Assembly (NCBI GenBank): GCA_009760855.2
Contig: WPIO01000010.1
Coordinates: forward strand, 1-64,000
Reading direction: 5' to 3'
DNA length: 64,000 nt
Origin: Cristatella mucedo
Lineage: Eukaryota > Bryozoa > Phylactolaemata > Cristatellidae
The notes under the pieces are model-generated. The model did not search any database. It worked only from the letters and a program-made list of their open reading frames with translations, and was not told where the DNA came from. Each line of letters starts with the position of its first letter. The first letter of the stretch is position 1. Positions 38,601 to 44,720 of the stretch are shown one piece after another. The position numbers and the translations under genes were made by a program.

Positions 38601-41142
38601 TCCTTTATTTTGTGTTTAGTTTTTAGCTAGATGAACAACTTTGGCAATTGCAGTGAAAAACAGCTTCCAAAAATATCTTCTACTTCAATCCAAAGCGATA
38701 TCGTGGCTCTCTAAATCGCTCTACGTTATTATTATGGTTTTTTACTTACCACTTCCACGTAAGCTGAAACGTGAAGTACGTGATCTCGTTCAGCCTACAA
38801 TGTTATTATAACTGAGTTCGCAACTTTTGTGATGCTGTGGAGTTCTACAAACAACATTCCAATAAAGTTGATTGCGAGATAGTGTCATATTTGATGTCAC
38901 ATACCAGTTTGTCGATACTTTCTATGTAGAAAGCCAATGCAACGTCGACTGACTCCTCGGTTGGTCTTGCATGCTGATTGTACTCTTCGAGCAAAGACCA
39001 AATAAGGTGATCCTGATCTGTTTCTATAAGAATACGTACTCAAAATCGTAGCTGGCATATCTTTTAAAAATTATATTATCATGTTTTTATTGTCAGTATG
39101 AACACTTCAGAAGTGCATTTCAATTGATTTTACAGACTGGCTTTTATGGATGGACACCTTTATACGAACTTATTCTTATTTTCTGGAAAGACGCATGGAA
39201 AAATAGAAAGCCATTGCTAGCTATGAAAATATTTAAATAACCGTAGGTTGCATGTAGCTCAAATTTATTATTCTAAGCTGACACTACCCTTTATATCCTC
39301 TTCGGTATACGCATGAAGATTAATCTGGAATTAACTTTGCAGCTTCTCCATGAAATGCGGCATGGGCCCCACCTTGTTAAACAATAATAATGATAATAAT
39401 AATAATAATGCACTTGATAAAGTGCCCTCAGAGAGCTCAATCTATTTCGAGGCGCTTTAAATTTGCTGCAAATGGAAACGCGATTGAATGGTGAGTAATA
39501 TCATGCTTTATAAACAACAGGAACAACATGGTTATGGGTGACATGCACAGGGTCAGCATGTAAATGTGGTTAGTGGCAGCATGCATTGTGTCAGCACGCA
39601 TAAGCACATGAAGGACGAATCACAGGGGTCCACTAAATGCTCTCCTAAATAGGTGTTTTTAAGTTCTTTTTTAATGTGGCCAAGTCAGGGGATATTCTGA
39701 TGCAAGTTGGGAGCGAGTTCCAGGCTTTGCGAGCATACGGACTAAATGCGCGATCTCCAACGGATTTGAGGTTTGTACGAGGTATTGGTAGACAGTTGGA
39801 TTCCAAAAAGTGGGTGGCACGATGCTTGGCCTGATAGGGGAGTAGATCTGAGAGATAGGCTGGAGCCAAAGAATGAAGTAACTTAAAAGTAAGAGACAAA
39901 ACCTTGAAGTTGATCCGTTGCTTGACTGATAGCCAGTGAAGGTCGGCAAGAAGTGGTGTGACGTGGCAACTGCGACGCTCACGACAGACAATCCTAGCTT
40001 TGGAGTTGTGCACCAGCTGTAATCGCCTGATTGCACATACCGGTAGGCCAGCACGCAGTGAGTTATAGAAGTCAAGACGGGATGTCACAAATGTATAGAC
40101 CAACTTGGACGTGGTATCCTTATCTAAGCAAGCCCGAATTTTAGCAACGTTATGTAGCTGAAAGTAGGCAGACTATGGAGCTGATGTGGTCGTCTAACGA
40201 GAGGTCTCTTTGGAACATGACACTTTGATTTCGAGCTGATTCAACAGGAGATATGCTGGCAGAGCTAATTTTGAGTGTCAGCCTTTACAATTTCTAAATC
40301 ACACTGGGTTTGCCCATAACTAGTAAGTTAGTTTTATCCTCGTTTAGTTTTAGAAAATGTGCTGCCATCCATGTGTGGATGCCATCAATGCATGCAGCAA
40401 GTGAGTTGAGAGAATTCTAGGACTGGTTGTCTAGCAACACGGTAATTTAATGATGGTCAAGATTATTTTTTAATTTTCCTGTTATTAGCCTAGGTCAAGT
40501 GTTTTGGACGAAACAGGTCTGTTAATGTGTTGTTCTTTCTCCCTGAAATATTTAAGCTAGGTCATCTTGCTATTTATTTCCTGAAGAAATATATCAGTAC
40601 TCTTTCTCGCTGAACTCTAATTTGGTAATTTATTTAGACTTGGCCATATTTATTTTCTATTCTAGTGGTCTGTGTGAACTTATTTGTCCCAATTGTCTTG
40701 AACGGTTCAGCTCAATGATATGTCTGTCGAGTTATATATAGTGTGTGCTGAGGACTCTAAATCTCGACAGAGGATCTTGAATCTAGGAGTCATTATCATT
40801 TCATTTCTACACGGAAACAAATGGTGCCGGTTTTACAGTGGTACTAGCTTTGTCTTTGAATCGATACAATTTCTTCTTCGGTCAGAGGGAAAAATAGAAT
40901 TCGAGACTAAGAAGAAATTACAGCGAACAAAATAACCCTGTTAGTTTCCATAGCAACAAATGCATTCAAACCGAACTGATAAATACTGTATTAAATCGGT
41001 CGGCTAGCTGAAGTTCTCATGACGCTTGCATAGAGACATACTCGTGCCGGTACTCACCATTTTTGAAGCCTGGAACGACGGTAACTGATAAAAACAGCTG
41101 TTGCAGCATCAGCAAATATGGCATAGTAAATTTTGAGGCCAT
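7631..41142 (-). CDS. Gene 1: nAChR-like Cys-loop channel subunit, non-alpha type (10 exons, 455 aa)
   Basis: Spliced CDS on the minus strand. Exons in transcript order: 41058-41142, 38905-39023, 38750-38794, 26081-26190, 25850-25954, 20642-20815, 19566-19731, 11452-11548, 11253-11365, 7631-7984. All introns are GT-AG and the frame stays open over 1368 nt. Domains: signal peptide (about 1-25), ligand-binding ectodomain (29-237), Cys-loop C156-C170 with 13 residues between the cysteines and a core YYPYD, M1 (238-262), M2 (269-289), M3 (303-325), cytoplasmic loop (about 326-425), M4 (426-449). The product should be one subunit of a plasma-membrane pentameric cation channel. Family features seen: WKPD after loop A, GEW before loop C, and the EK-V motif opening M2. 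It lacks the loop C vicinal cysteines, so it is not an alpha subunit. Tyr of loop A is Ile118, Trp of loop B is Leu177, Trp of loop D is Tyr80. It is the paralogue of gene 2 next door. The ligand is not predictable from sequence. Confidence 0.9.
8090..8420. repeat. Degenerate GGCTCTG/CTAGCTGG repeat cluster
   Basis: Many imperfect copies of a 25-30 bp motif built from GCTAGCTGGCTCTG and GGCATTGACGGGCTCTG, GC-richer than the surroundings. It lies in gene 1 intron 9 close to the last exon. Copies are too diverged for a consensus by eye. Confidence 0.55.
9720..10790 (-). mobile_element. LINE-A, decayed reverse transcriptase copy
   Basis: Minus-strand translation gives [11 protein letters not shown] (family: [10 protein letters not shown]) at 10537-10767. 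Near 10350 it gives [16 protein letters not shown], the YADD active-site block with Tyr changed to Asp. The same order of motifs is seen in the better copy at 51000-52682. Inactive relic. Confidence 0.8.
11253..11365 (-). CDS. Gene 1 exon 9: M3
   Basis: 113 nt, residues 301-338. Reads [20 protein letters not shown], then WVSQKG and KVPSWVQR. M3 is followed by the conserved VPxWV that opens the cytoplasmic loop. Acceptor ATTTTAG, donor GTAAGG, phase 0 at the 3' end. Confidence 0.93.
11452..11548 (-). CDS. Gene 1 exon 8: M2 pore helix
   Basis: 97 nt, residues 269-300. M2 reads [20 protein letters not shown], followed by [12 protein letters not shown]. This matches the nAChR pore with Leu9' and the MPxTSD linker. 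Glu at -1' and no Pro-Ala insertion argue for cation selectivity. Val at 2' (Ser or Thr is usual) and Gln at 15' are unusual. Acceptor TTTTTGCAG, donor GTAATG, and an 86-bp intron separates it from exon 9. Confidence 0.93.
12955..13175. repeat. GA-rich (AGAGAC)n simple repeat
   Basis: About 220 bp of AGAGAC, AGATAC and AGAG units on the plus strand. It produces spurious Ser/Leu-rich open frames on the minus strand. Inside gene 1 intron 7. Confidence 0.95.
13620..14670 (-). mobile_element. LINE-A, decayed reverse transcriptase copy
   Basis: Minus-strand frames include [18 protein letters not shown], matching [15 protein letters not shown] of the best copy, followed by [20 protein letters not shown]. 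The 3' part near 13640-13900 matches the [13 protein letters not shown] region. Frames are broken by stops and indels. Confidence 0.85.
14680..14880 (-). mobile_element. LINE-B 3' region fragment
   Basis: Contains GGTGACATGCACTGAGTCAG and GTGGCAGCCTGCACAGTGTC, matching the segments at 39535-39600 and 48625-48690 that precede the LINE-B coding end. Confidence 0.7.
14911..14967. repeat. Duplicated CTGCATTCGTTAGACTAGTT
   Basis: The unit occurs twice, about 31 bp apart, with GTCTAGAC between the copies partly inverting GACTAG. Confidence 0.8.
15310..15490. repeat. AT-rich block
   Basis: About 180 bp almost wholly A and T, rich in TAATATTAAT-type words, with a small palindrome GGTAACATGTTACC-like at 15385-15400 (one arm base differs). 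Confidence 0.8.
15950..16440 (+). mobile_element. LINE fragment, endonuclease-to-RT linker region
   Basis: The open frame at 15950-16303 includes [20 protein letters not shown], resembling the LVxxYNxxLxxLLDKHAPL linker that follows the endonuclease in L2/CR1/Jockey-type LINE proteins. Stops follow. A (AGGATCTACC)n triplication lies at 16387-16425. Confidence 0.55.
16767..17210 (+). mobile_element. LINE-A 3' end fragment
   Basis: Plus-strand [17 protein letters not shown] matches [17 protein letters not shown] of the best copy. The fragment closes with the LINE-A 3' motif ACGGAGATAC near 17180. Confidence 0.8.
19566..19731 (-). CDS. Gene 1 exon 7: loop C and M1
   Basis: 166 nt, residues 213-268. 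Loop C reads [17 protein letters not shown], with no vicinal cysteines, so the subunit is non-alpha. NVS and NYS are possible N-glycosylation sites. M1 is [20 protein letters not shown] and onward, with the family's conserved Pro at 247. The exon ends KSEEK at donor GTAAGC, immediately before M2, placing Glu at -1' and -2'. Confidence 0.95.
19732..20641 (-). other. Gene 1 intron 6 (910 bp)
   Basis: GTATGC to TTACAG. No recognisable element inside. The open frames overlapping it are run-ons from the flanking exons. Confidence 0.85.
20642..20815 (-). CDS. Gene 1 exon 6: Cys-loop and loop B
   Basis: 174 nt. Carries the canonical Cys-loop [15 protein letters not shown] (C156 to C170), then [13 protein letters not shown] and later [14 protein letters not shown]. 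The loop B Trp is replaced by Leu177, whereas gene 2 keeps it. Cys184 is an extra ectodomain cysteine shared with gene 2. Acceptor ACCTGCAG, donor GTATGC, starting and ending in the same phases as its paralogue. Confidence 0.95.
21540..22375 (+). mobile_element. LINE-A, 3' half
   Basis: Frame at 21772-22161 reads [20 protein letters not shown] and later [15 protein letters not shown], the C-terminal RT region. The 5' part (21540-21770) has frameshifts. Ends with the LINE-A 3' motif GACCGAGATACATGAC. Confidence 0.88.
22725..22800 (-). repeat. tRNA-like tract, possible SINE head relic
   Basis: The minus strand contains GGGCTCAATCC after GAGGTCAT, resembling a pol III B box. No convincing cloverleaf. 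Could be coincidence. Confidence 0.2.
23312..23395. repeat. GT-rich microsatellite with GTGTGTGCGA periodicity
   Basis: (GT)n followed by about four copies of a 10-bp GTGTGTGCGA-type unit, then (GT)n. Confidence 0.9.
25850..25954 (-). CDS. Gene 1 exon 5: ectodomain, beta5-beta6
   Basis: 105 nt, residues 120-154 with split codons at both ends. Reads [19 protein letters not shown], then [15 protein letters not shown]. It corresponds to the NSADE...G...PP segment that precedes the first Cys-loop cysteine. Acceptor TCTCACAG, donor GTGTGG (weaker than the GTAAAC of gene 2). 27 of 35 residues match gene 2 by hand count, the highest of any exon. Confidence 0.92.
26081..26190 (-). CDS. Gene 1 exon 4: ectodomain, loop A
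   Basis: 110 nt, residues 84-119 plus two bases. Reads [14 protein letters not shown] and later [12 protein letters not shown]. The WxDxxLxWxP and IWKPD motifs are nAChR ectodomain signatures. The loop A Tyr (LYN in nAChRs) is Ile118 (LIN). Cys91 is not shared with gene 2, which has His there. Acceptor GTTGCAG, donor GTAAGT, and the Ser120 codon is split by the intron. The upstream intron is 12.6 kb. Confidence 0.92.
27540..28010 (-). mobile_element. LINE fragment, decayed
   Basis: The minus strand around 27600-27650 gives [15 protein letters not shown], matching [15 protein letters not shown] of the RT B block, followed by further diverged sequence. Confidence 0.65.
29595..29670. repeat. 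(GT)n-(GC)n microsatellite
   Basis: About 20 GT units grading into a run of CG dinucleotides. Confidence 0.95.
30140..30810 (+). mobile_element. LINE-B 3' fragment
   Basis: Plus-strand reading [19 protein letters not shown] matches [19 protein letters not shown] of the LINE-B copy at 39390-40440, with frameshifts. It ends near 30800 in ATGGCGCTATAC followed by an ATT-rich tail. Confidence 0.85.
33058..33195 (+). mobile_element. LINE-B 3' tail, solo, with (ATT)n
   Basis: TTTGCAGCAAATTTAAAGTG, then GAGGGCGCTTTATCAAGTGC, then (ATT)6. The inverse of this tail opens the copy at 39390. It ends about 65 bp before the left arm of the large inverted repeat. Confidence 0.8.
33261..34094 (+). repeat. 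Large inverted repeat, left arm (about 834 bp)
   Basis: Reads as the reverse complement of 35326-36157 throughout, with only scattered differences (for example GATAAAATGG against GATACAATGG at the outer edge, and short indels). Outer flanks diverge at once. No long open frame and no similarity to the LINEs here. Confidence 0.93.
34095..35325. other. Spacer between the inverted repeat arms
   Basis: 1231 bp. 34970-35260 resembles a decayed LINE reverse transcriptase fragment on the plus strand ([10 protein letters not shown]-like, then [15 protein letters not shown]). The remainder is unassigned; no transposase-like frame is visible. Confidence 0.55.
35326..36157 (-). repeat. Large inverted repeat, right arm (about 832 bp)
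   Basis: Reverse complement of 33261-34094. Sequence beyond 36157 (GTGTATGTCTGTCATTCTG) has no match in the left flank. Confidence 0.93.
38750..38794 (-). CDS. Gene 1 exon 3: 45-nt ectodomain microexon (loop D)
   Basis: 45 nt, residues 69-83, [15 protein letters not shown]. Acceptor TTGTAG, donor GTAAGT, phase 0 on both sides. It fills the gap between SIDKL and GWQDRRL where nicotinic subunits have the DEKNQ...NVW segment; vertebrate nAChR genes also use a 45-nt exon here. Gene 2 has [15 protein letters not shown] in an exon of the same length. The loop D Trp of acetylcholine-binding subunits is Tyr80 here. Confidence 0.88.
38905..39023 (-). CDS. Gene 1 exon 2: ectodomain N-terminal helix and beta1
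   Basis: 119 nt, residues 29-68. Reads [15 protein letters not shown], then ARPTEES and ends FYIESIDKL. This is the N-terminal helix and first strand of a nicotinic ectodomain: the family pattern is a helix ending in YN, then RP, then a beta strand. Acceptor is TATAG, donor GTATGT, phase 0 at the 3' end. By hand count 28 of 40 residues match gene 2. Confidence 0.88.
39024..41057 (-). other. Gene 1 intron 1 (2034 bp)
   Basis: GTGAGT to TATAG. About half is a LINE-B copy in the same orientation as the gene. 40440-41057 shows no recognisable feature. Confidence 0.7.
39390..40440 (-). mobile_element. LINE-B, 3' part with reverse transcriptase end
   Basis: Minus-strand frame 39645-40103 reads [20 protein letters not shown] and later [20 protein letters not shown], a typical non-LTR RT C-terminus. 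Upstream, near 40330, [16 protein letters not shown] is the block after the YADD core, with stops. The 3' tail holds AAAGTGCCCTCA...GAGGCGCTTT half-palindromes and (ATT)n at 39385-39410. Confidence 0.9.
41058..41142 (-). CDS. Gene 1 exon 1: start codon and signal peptide
   Basis: 85 nt, residues 1-28 plus one base. It starts [15 protein letters not shown] and continues hydrophobic, as a secretory signal peptide does. The exon ends in phase 1 (AAT G) at a strong donor, GTGAGTACC, and joins exon 2 to give a Glu followed by TDQDHL, matching the phase at the same junction in gene 2. An in-frame TGA lies upstream and this is the first ATG after it. A second ATG seven codons in could also serve. 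No transcript evidence, so the first exon is the least certain part of the model. Confidence 0.7.
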
Positions 41143-41938
41143 CGCACTTGGATGTAATGCCTGAGAGCTTGCGATGCCCAACCAGTTGCTTCAGCACGAG
41201 CAGCACGGAAACCAGCGAAAAGTAGCAATATGGCGGGTCGTAGGCGGCTCGGTAGTGATGTCCTCCCGCTAGGTGTCCAATGCAGGCTATTTGCTTGGGT
41301 GCTTCAGTGGCATGCCGACAAGATTCGATGTCACATCCATACAGCTTGGCAGATAGCTTCTTCGATGATTCACCTTGTTTTCGCTCTTGTAAATCACATA
41401 ACCAACGAAGAGTGGGCAAGCCGTTGGTATGAGCTGACTGGCAGCTAAGCGGTTGTAAGCTGAACTGTTGCACGTACAATAAAGCGTGCTCCCACGTATG
41501 GTCAGAAGCAAAATCTCAATGGACAGCAATCAATTGATTCTTACCAAGAAGCTGATTGCTTAGCTATTGAGTCCAGCGCCGTGGGACAGTAGTGCTATGT
41601 CAATTACTTCTCTTTGTCAAATGACTCTCAATCTATTGGATTAACCTTGTATCCCCTCAGAGCTAACGCTGATTGGCGTGCAGCTCGCCAGATGGTTGCT
41701 GTAAAGCTCGCAATCTGAGCTTATTACGCTTTGGTTTTATAGTGTATACGGACTACACACTGTTCTGCGATAGGCAACACCCAGCGCTCGCTTTTCAAAA
41801 GATTCGTAGATTAAACAATGCTCTTTCCACTGAGCACGTACGCGGGCGCAGGCAGAACATTAAAACTGGCTCAACGGAGCGTAAATTTTCGCAGGAACGT
41901 GTGTTCACGCTAGTGCCTGCAGCGAACCCCGAAGCACA
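41143..41938 (-). promoter_or_regulatory. Upstream flank of gene 1
   Basis: 800 bp between the gene 1 ATG and the minisatellite. No TATA box or initiator that I would defend. Should hold the 5' untranslated region if exon 1 is right. Confidence 0.3.
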
Positions 41939-42268
41939 ACTGTTCTCTCCCAGTTTGGCGACTGTTCTCTCCCAGTTTGGCGACTGTTCTCTCCCAGTTT
42001 GGCGACTGTTCTCTCCCAGTTTGGCGACTGTTCTCTCCCAGTTTGGCGACTGTTCTCTCCCAGTTTGGCGACTGTTCTCTCCCAGTTTGGCGACTGTTCT
42101 CTCCCAGTTTGGCGACTGTTCTCTCCCAGTTTGGCGACTGTTCTCTCCCAGTTTGGCGACTGTTCTCTCCCAGTTTGGCGACTGTTCTCTCCCAGTTTGG
42201 CGACTGTTCTCTCCCAGTTTGGCGACTGTTCTCTCCCAGTTTGGCGACTGTTCTCTCCCAGGTTGGCG
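41939..42268. repeat. 22-bp minisatellite, 15 units
   Basis: Fourteen exact units of ACTGTTCTCTCCCAGTTTGG plus CG, and a fifteenth with one T to G change. Because 22 is not a multiple of three and the unit has no stops, frames stay open on both strands. That creates spurious ORFs of up to 208 codons. Confidence 0.98.
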
Positions 42269-44114
42269 TTCCCTCTGTCCAGCTCCCTCCCAGCCATAGC
42301 TCATCCCAGTGGGTTAGAGGGAAGACAAAGCCGGCCCGGAAATAAACCACAGCCACCGGACCACAGCTTGGCACTGGCCCTTCCCTAGGCCACAGCCACC
42401 AGCTGTTAGACTGGGGTGGTTTAGGGTGCTACCAGTGTGCCTCACCGGCAGTGTGCCGGCGTTCCCAGTGATCTGAACCATGCACAGAGAGAAACACAAA
42501 CCACAAAGTGTGAATTTCATTCTGAGGCAGTACTTTGGTTGTCTGCTTTGTATTAAGGTGCCGTGCAAGCTTCAAGAATCCAGCTACAGGAAAATAGAGT
42601 TTCATTACTCACTATGTCGCAGGTCATTCTGGGATCGAGTGTGTGAACTTAGCCATCTCATTTGGCTCGTTAGCTTGGTGTCACCTGTCGCCATTTGCTC
42701 CGCATAGGTTCTAGCGTAATCAGTTATCCGAAGAAGAGTGCATACAAGCTCACCATTTCTTGAGAAGTCTGTGCACTCCATGAGGTGCAACACGGTTGAT
42801 TTCCCTTCCTGAAGGCGACGGCTAATGCAGTGCACTTTCAACGGAGCTTCTGTATGGAGCCCTTCGGCTTCTGCAAACTGTCTAAAAAAGCAGCGATATC
42901 CGATCGCTTTGAACACACTTAGTAAGAAAGTAAGACCTCATGAGATACTAGCAGGTATCAGGGGCTGCATTGCTCGTACTGTAGGCTGATATGTGTGCAT
43001 GTGAGTAGGGCTGCACACTTGCTCTCCAATAGCTAACTCTTTTGCATCTAGAACTCACTAATAGAATTGTAATCGTCTGCAGTCCTTCGTCATTTGGAAA
43101 AAAACTTGCCGATAGTAGACGATAAATGTAGCCATTGGTGCTGAAGTTTTTTCTGTGAGATTATCTTACATTTCACTTTGTGGAATCCGTTGCCTAGACA
43201 ATTTCGCAACATTCTCGAAGGCGATTTCCATTATTGACCTCAGTTGCACCTAATCCTAAAAATGGGTGCTCGAGTAACAGGGAATGTTAGCCTCGTTGGT
43301 AAGCCTTGCTACAAAGCAAGTGGAATTTAGTAACCACCTTTTTCTTGTGGGGCTAATCTTTTCCCTTAACTTTTTCCCCGGTATGATTGGGCATGCGTTT
43401 GCCTGATATTTGGCTTTCGATTACTTTGTATGAGCGGTCACTATGTAATAGCTACTTTTACAAAGCTGCAAGCCTTAATGATTCCAAAGCGAAGTTATGG
43501 CTCACTTGGTCTTTTACTATGAGTTATTAGTTTAAGAGTGTCAATAGAAATCGCCAGCCACTACATGCTTGTACTGGGTTGACAGCTAAGCGATAAATCG
43601 CATGGTCCTGGAACCATATACTTACTCACATTAACATTCACAATAGCCTGCGTCGTGGCATATAATGCTCACATGTTATCGCACTGAGCGACCGAATACT
43701 TTGTGTGTATATGCTTTTTCATGAGACTCGTGTTTTAAAGCTGTCAGAGTTCTTTAGAGGGTGTTGATACAGCTTGAGAATTCACTAAGGTGGCAGAGAA
43801 AGCAGTCTATTAACATATTTAAGCACGAAAGATTAGCACGAAATTCTGTACAATCGATATCATGCTGATTAACAGATGCTAAACAAGAATATATCAATCA
43901 AATTATAATGCGATCACTTTCTCATATGCTAAATTCTTTCGCATACCATGCAAGACTAGTAATGTGCGTTTTTTCAGTATAATATTGGCGATTCCAAACC
44001 CTTAATTACTCTCGATGAGTCCAGAAGAATAATCATAGATTATGAAACCTCAATTTCATAATTTTAATCATTTCTGTATTAAGTTATTTACGTTATATAT
44101 ATTTATATATATAT

Positions 44115-44136
44115 ATATCTAGAGGAGCAGTAGCAG

Positions 44137-44200
<64 letters not shown>

Positions 44201-44224
44201 TTCTGCTACTGCTCCTCTAGATAT
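44115..44224. repeat. AT-rich palindrome with (TA)n core
   Basis: Left arm contains TCTAGAGGAGCAGTAGCAGA at 44119-44138, and the right arm contains its exact reverse complement at 44202-44221. Between them is (TA)n with two GTATGT interruptions. Confidence 0.9.
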
Positions 44225-44611
44225 CCTTTAAATTGTAATTGTATGTGCTTCTGTTCTTCCTTTATGTACTTCTTTTACGAGAGTTGTATCTTTCAGCACC
44301 ATTCGACATCTAAAGTGGGAGCGGCTTCTAATTGGATAGTGGCACCACCTAGTGATTGGTTGCAATCAAGGCTCCAGGGTCAGGGCTTACAAGTCAACTG
44401 GTAGGAGTTTTTTATTTGTTTCCTTCGTATGACCTCTGAACTCTAAACCCTTAAACCCTAAACCATTAACCTGCTCATAAAGGGCAAAGATATTGTAGGT
44501 GCTATTGAGTAGCAACCCTAATTAGTTCTCCAGCTAATTACTACTTGAACCCATTGCACTTGTACAGCACCAAATTGCCCGATGAACCGGTTCTTTTTGG
44601 ACAGCAGGGAT

Positions 44612-44720
44612 ATAATAATATTATTATTAATAATTATTATTATTATGCACTTGTTAAAGCGCCCTCAGAGAACTCAATCTCTTTCTAGGCGCTTTACATT
44701 TGCAGCAAAGACAGCAATTC
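44612..44720 (-). mobile_element. LINE-B 3' tail, solo, with (ATT)n
   Basis: (AAT)n-like tract then GCACTTGTTAAAGCGCCCTC, then TAGGCGCTTTACATTTGCAG. Same terminal sequence as 39390-39480, but the body of the element is absent. Confidence 0.85.

Larger units (their letters stand above)
26191..38749 (-). other. Gene 1 intron 3 (12559 bp)
   Basis: GTAAGT to TTGCAG. The longest intron of the window; gene 2's counterpart is 539 bp. It carries LINE-A and LINE-B pieces, microsatellites and the 2.9-kb inverted repeat structure. 31080-33050 and 36160-38749 hold no recognisable element. Confidence 0.85.

Noticed and set aside
41673-42374. Long overlapping open frames on both strands (up to 208 codons)
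   Set aside because: All derive from the 22-bp minisatellite; frames are open in several registers, which is not a coding signal.
42433-42520. Alternative signal-peptide exon for gene 1
   Set aside because: Phase-compatible, but the donor is weaker than that of 41058-41142 and it lies beyond it. Kept only as a possible alternative first exon.
44440-44470. Telomere-like TAAACCC repeats
   Set aside because: Only about three imperfect units; too short to mean an interstitial telomere.
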